This document shows positions 62,498 through 64,000 of a stretch of DNA of 64,000 bases, piece after piece. This DNA is from Thermomonas sp. Its GTDB lineage: Bacteria > Pseudomonadota > Gammaproteobacteria > Xanthomonadales > Xanthomonadaceae. The notes under the pieces were generated by a model that was not told the DNA's origin, ran no database searches, and worked only from the letters and a program-made list of their open reading frames with translations. The position numbers and the translations under genes are program-made. The DNA is taken from assembly GCF_029945965.1 (NCBI RefSeq), contig NZ_JAQSDO010000008.1, forward strand, positions 124,001 through 188,000, written 5' to 3'. The number at the start of each line of letters is the position of its first letter. The first letter of the stretch is position 1.

Positions 62498-64000
62498 ATG
62501 AAAGTCCAGATCTGCCTATTGAGTCTTGCCGTCGCTTCCGGACTTGCCATGTCAAGTTCTGCCGTTGCCGCCGACAAGCAGTCTCCCGCCGAAGCCGCCG
62601 AAGCCGCCAAAATCCAGAGAGACGCCGTCATCAGTCGCGCCACCGCCTTTATCAATGGCTCCGCTTCCATTGCCGCACGCCGCGCCGAGGCTGATACCTT
62701 CGACGCGAACGATGCGATCGTCGATGCCAATGGCACCGAACACGTTCGCTTCCAGCGCAGCTATAACGGGTTGCCGGTGATCGGTGGCGACTTCGTCGTG
62801 CATTCGCGCAATGACCAAGTTAGCAAGATCAGTCAGACCCTGAGCACTAGTAACCGTCCGAGCACCACGCCGGGCATCAGCAGCGACGAGGCGATAGTGG
62901 AAGCCGGCGCACATTTCGGCGGCAACTTCGTCGGTGCACCGTCCTCGCGCCTGGTGATCTACGCGCGTGGCGCCAGCCCGGTGCTTGCACATGAAGTGAT
63001 CCTCAATGGCATCAAGGCCGACCAGACGCCGACCGAAATGCATTATTTCGTCGATGCTCGCAGCGGCAAGATCCTCGCCCAATGGGATGGCATCGAAACT
63101 GCGCGGCCGGGTCCGGGCGGTGGCGGCTGCACGGCGACCGCCGCTGTGGGCACTGGCAACTCGCTGACCCTTGGCAGCGTTGTCCTCAATACGTCCTCGT
63201 GCAACGGCCAGTACCAACTGACTGATCTCACCCGTGGTGGTGGCAAGACCTCCAATATGGCGCTCAAGACGTCAGGTCTCGGTAGCGACTTAGTTGATAC
63301 CGACAATACCTGGGGCAATGGCCTTCTCAGCAATTCGCAGACGGTTGCCGCGGACGCCCATTTCGGCGTTGCCATGACCTTTGATTACTACAAGGTCGTG
63401 CATGGCCGCAACGGCATCGCCAATGATGGCAAAGGCGCGCTGAGCCGCGTGCATTACGGCCGCAACTACCAAAATGCGTTCTGGAGCGATAGCTGCTTCT
63501 GCATGACCTTTGGCGATGGCGACAATGGCGCGTCGATCCTGCCACTGGTTGCGCTGGATGTGGCGGGCCACGAGATGTCGCATGGCGTCATGAGCCGCAG
63601 CGCCAACTTGACCTACAGCGGTGAGTCCGGCGGCCTGAATGAAGCGAACTCCGACATTTTCGGTTCGATGGTCGAATACTTTACCAACGACGCCAACGAC
63701 ACCCCCGACTACGTGATCGGCGAGAAGTTGTTCCCGAACAACACGAATGGTTACAATGCGCTCCGCTGGATGTTCAAGCCCAGCCTGGATGGTGCGTCGC
63801 CGGATTGCTATGCACCGAACATCGGTGGTCTCGATGTTCACTACAGCTCCGGTGTTGCCAATCACTTCTACTACCTTTTGGCGGAAGGCGCGGTGGTGCC
63901 GGCTGGCTTTGGTGTCGGTACTCCCAAGGGACTAACTCCTGCATCGCTGGTCTGCAACGGCAACACCTCGATCACCGGCATTGGCCGTAGCGCCGCGGAG
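62498..64000 (+). CDS. Secreted M4 (thermolysin-family) metalloprotease, 3' end beyond window
   Basis: Open to the window edge: 501 codons visible, no stop reached. ATG 62498 has GGAGAA upstream. Signal peptide (CLLSLAVASGLAMSSSAVAA), then an FTP/PepSY-type propeptide (HVRFQRSYNGLPVIGGDFVV, HEVILNGIKADQTPTEMHYF), then the catalytic domain. Zinc site HEMSH in DVAGHEMSHGVMSRSANLTY, third ligand Glu in GGLNEANSDIFGSM, and the proton-donor His region in DVHYSSGVANHFYYLLAEG. Four Cys may form disulphides (CTATAAV..SSCNGQY and SDSCFCM). Begins 19 bases after the previous gene, so it may belong to the same unit. Such proteases degrade extracellular protein and process surface proteins. Confidence 0.93.
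   Translation, partial: MKVQICLLSLAVASGLAMSSSAVAADKQSPAEAAEAAKIQRDAVISRATAFINGSASIAARRAEADTFDANDAIVDANGTEHVRFQRSYNGLPVIGGDFVVHSRNDQVSKISQTLSTSNRPSTTPGISSDEAIVEAGAHFGGNFVGAPSSRLVIYARGASPVLAHEVILNGIKADQTPTEMHYFVDARSGKILAQWDGIETARPGPGGGGCTATAAVGTGNSLTLGSVVLNTSSCNGQYQLTDLTRGGGKTSNMALKTSGLGSDLVDTDNTWGNGLLSNSQTVAADAHFGVAMTFDYYKVVHGRNGIANDGKGALSRVHYGRNYQNAFWSDSCFCMTFGDGDNGASILPLVALDVAGHEMSHGVMSRSANLTYSGESGGLNEANSDIFGSMVEYFTNDANDTPDYVIGEKLFPNNTNGYNALRWMFKPSLDGASPDCYAPNIGGLDVHYSSGVANHFYYLLAEGAVVPAGFGVGTPKGLTPASLVCNGNTSITGIGRSAAE

Overview
The window looks like the origin-proximal part of a Xanthomonadaceae (Lysobacteraceae) chromosome. The gene order dnaA-dnaN-recF-gyrB, then an M48 protease, a TPR protein and tonB-exbB-exbD1-exbD2-pdxJ-cls, is the one known from Xanthomonas campestris. 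The proteins are gammaproteobacterial and fairly GC-rich. The genus cannot be fixed from the sequence alone. No rRNA, tRNA, CRISPR array, transposase or prophage gene was seen.

Layout. 1-2519: cls, a small membrane protein and pdxJ (+). 2680-5195: TonB energy-transduction operon (-), converging on pdxJ. 5235-7338: TPR protein and M48 lipoprotein protease (-). 7421-13859: gyrB, recF, dnaN, dnaA (-), with the oriC candidate in the dnaA-dnaN gap (12253-12533) and three perfect parS sites in and beside recF. 14031-17794: rpmH, rnpA, yidC, mnmE (+). 17884-18924: a lipoprotein with a TonB-type C-terminal domain. 18991-23471: a six-gene operon (-) with two small membrane proteins, an XRE regulator, an S33 hydrolase and a NatAB-type exporter; its promoter is bracketed by two copies of the dyad GTCAAG-N4-CTTGAC. 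23711-31504: ferredoxin reductase, a YadGH-type ABC exporter, an RND efflux pair and TatD. 31577-45000: hrpB, a response-regulator/histidine-kinase protein, rluE, an exported methyltransferase, a monomeric isocitrate dehydrogenase, queF between two related lipoproteins, zapE, a hydrolase and a cytochrome c. 45128-54023: recC-recB-recD, tightly overlapping.

54339-64000 is the most unusual part. A 1952-residue autotransporter has a passenger built from a roughly 550-residue block present twice in full plus a fragment. After a strong hairpin come a TIGR03032-family beta-propeller-like protein, a three-EF-hand exported protein and an unrecognised, possibly GNAT-like protein, joined by 4-base overlaps. 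A secreted M4 (thermolysin-type) metalloprotease follows and runs off the window end. These five genes may form one surface or secretion unit.

How parts work together: the origin genes, DnaA boxes and parS sites form the replication and segregation hub. TonB-ExbB-ExbD1-ExbD2 energises outer-membrane receptors. RecBCD repairs double-strand breaks. Three export systems (NatAB-like, YadGH-like, RND) lie within 12 kb. Family assignments come from recognised motifs and remembered family sequences, not from searches.
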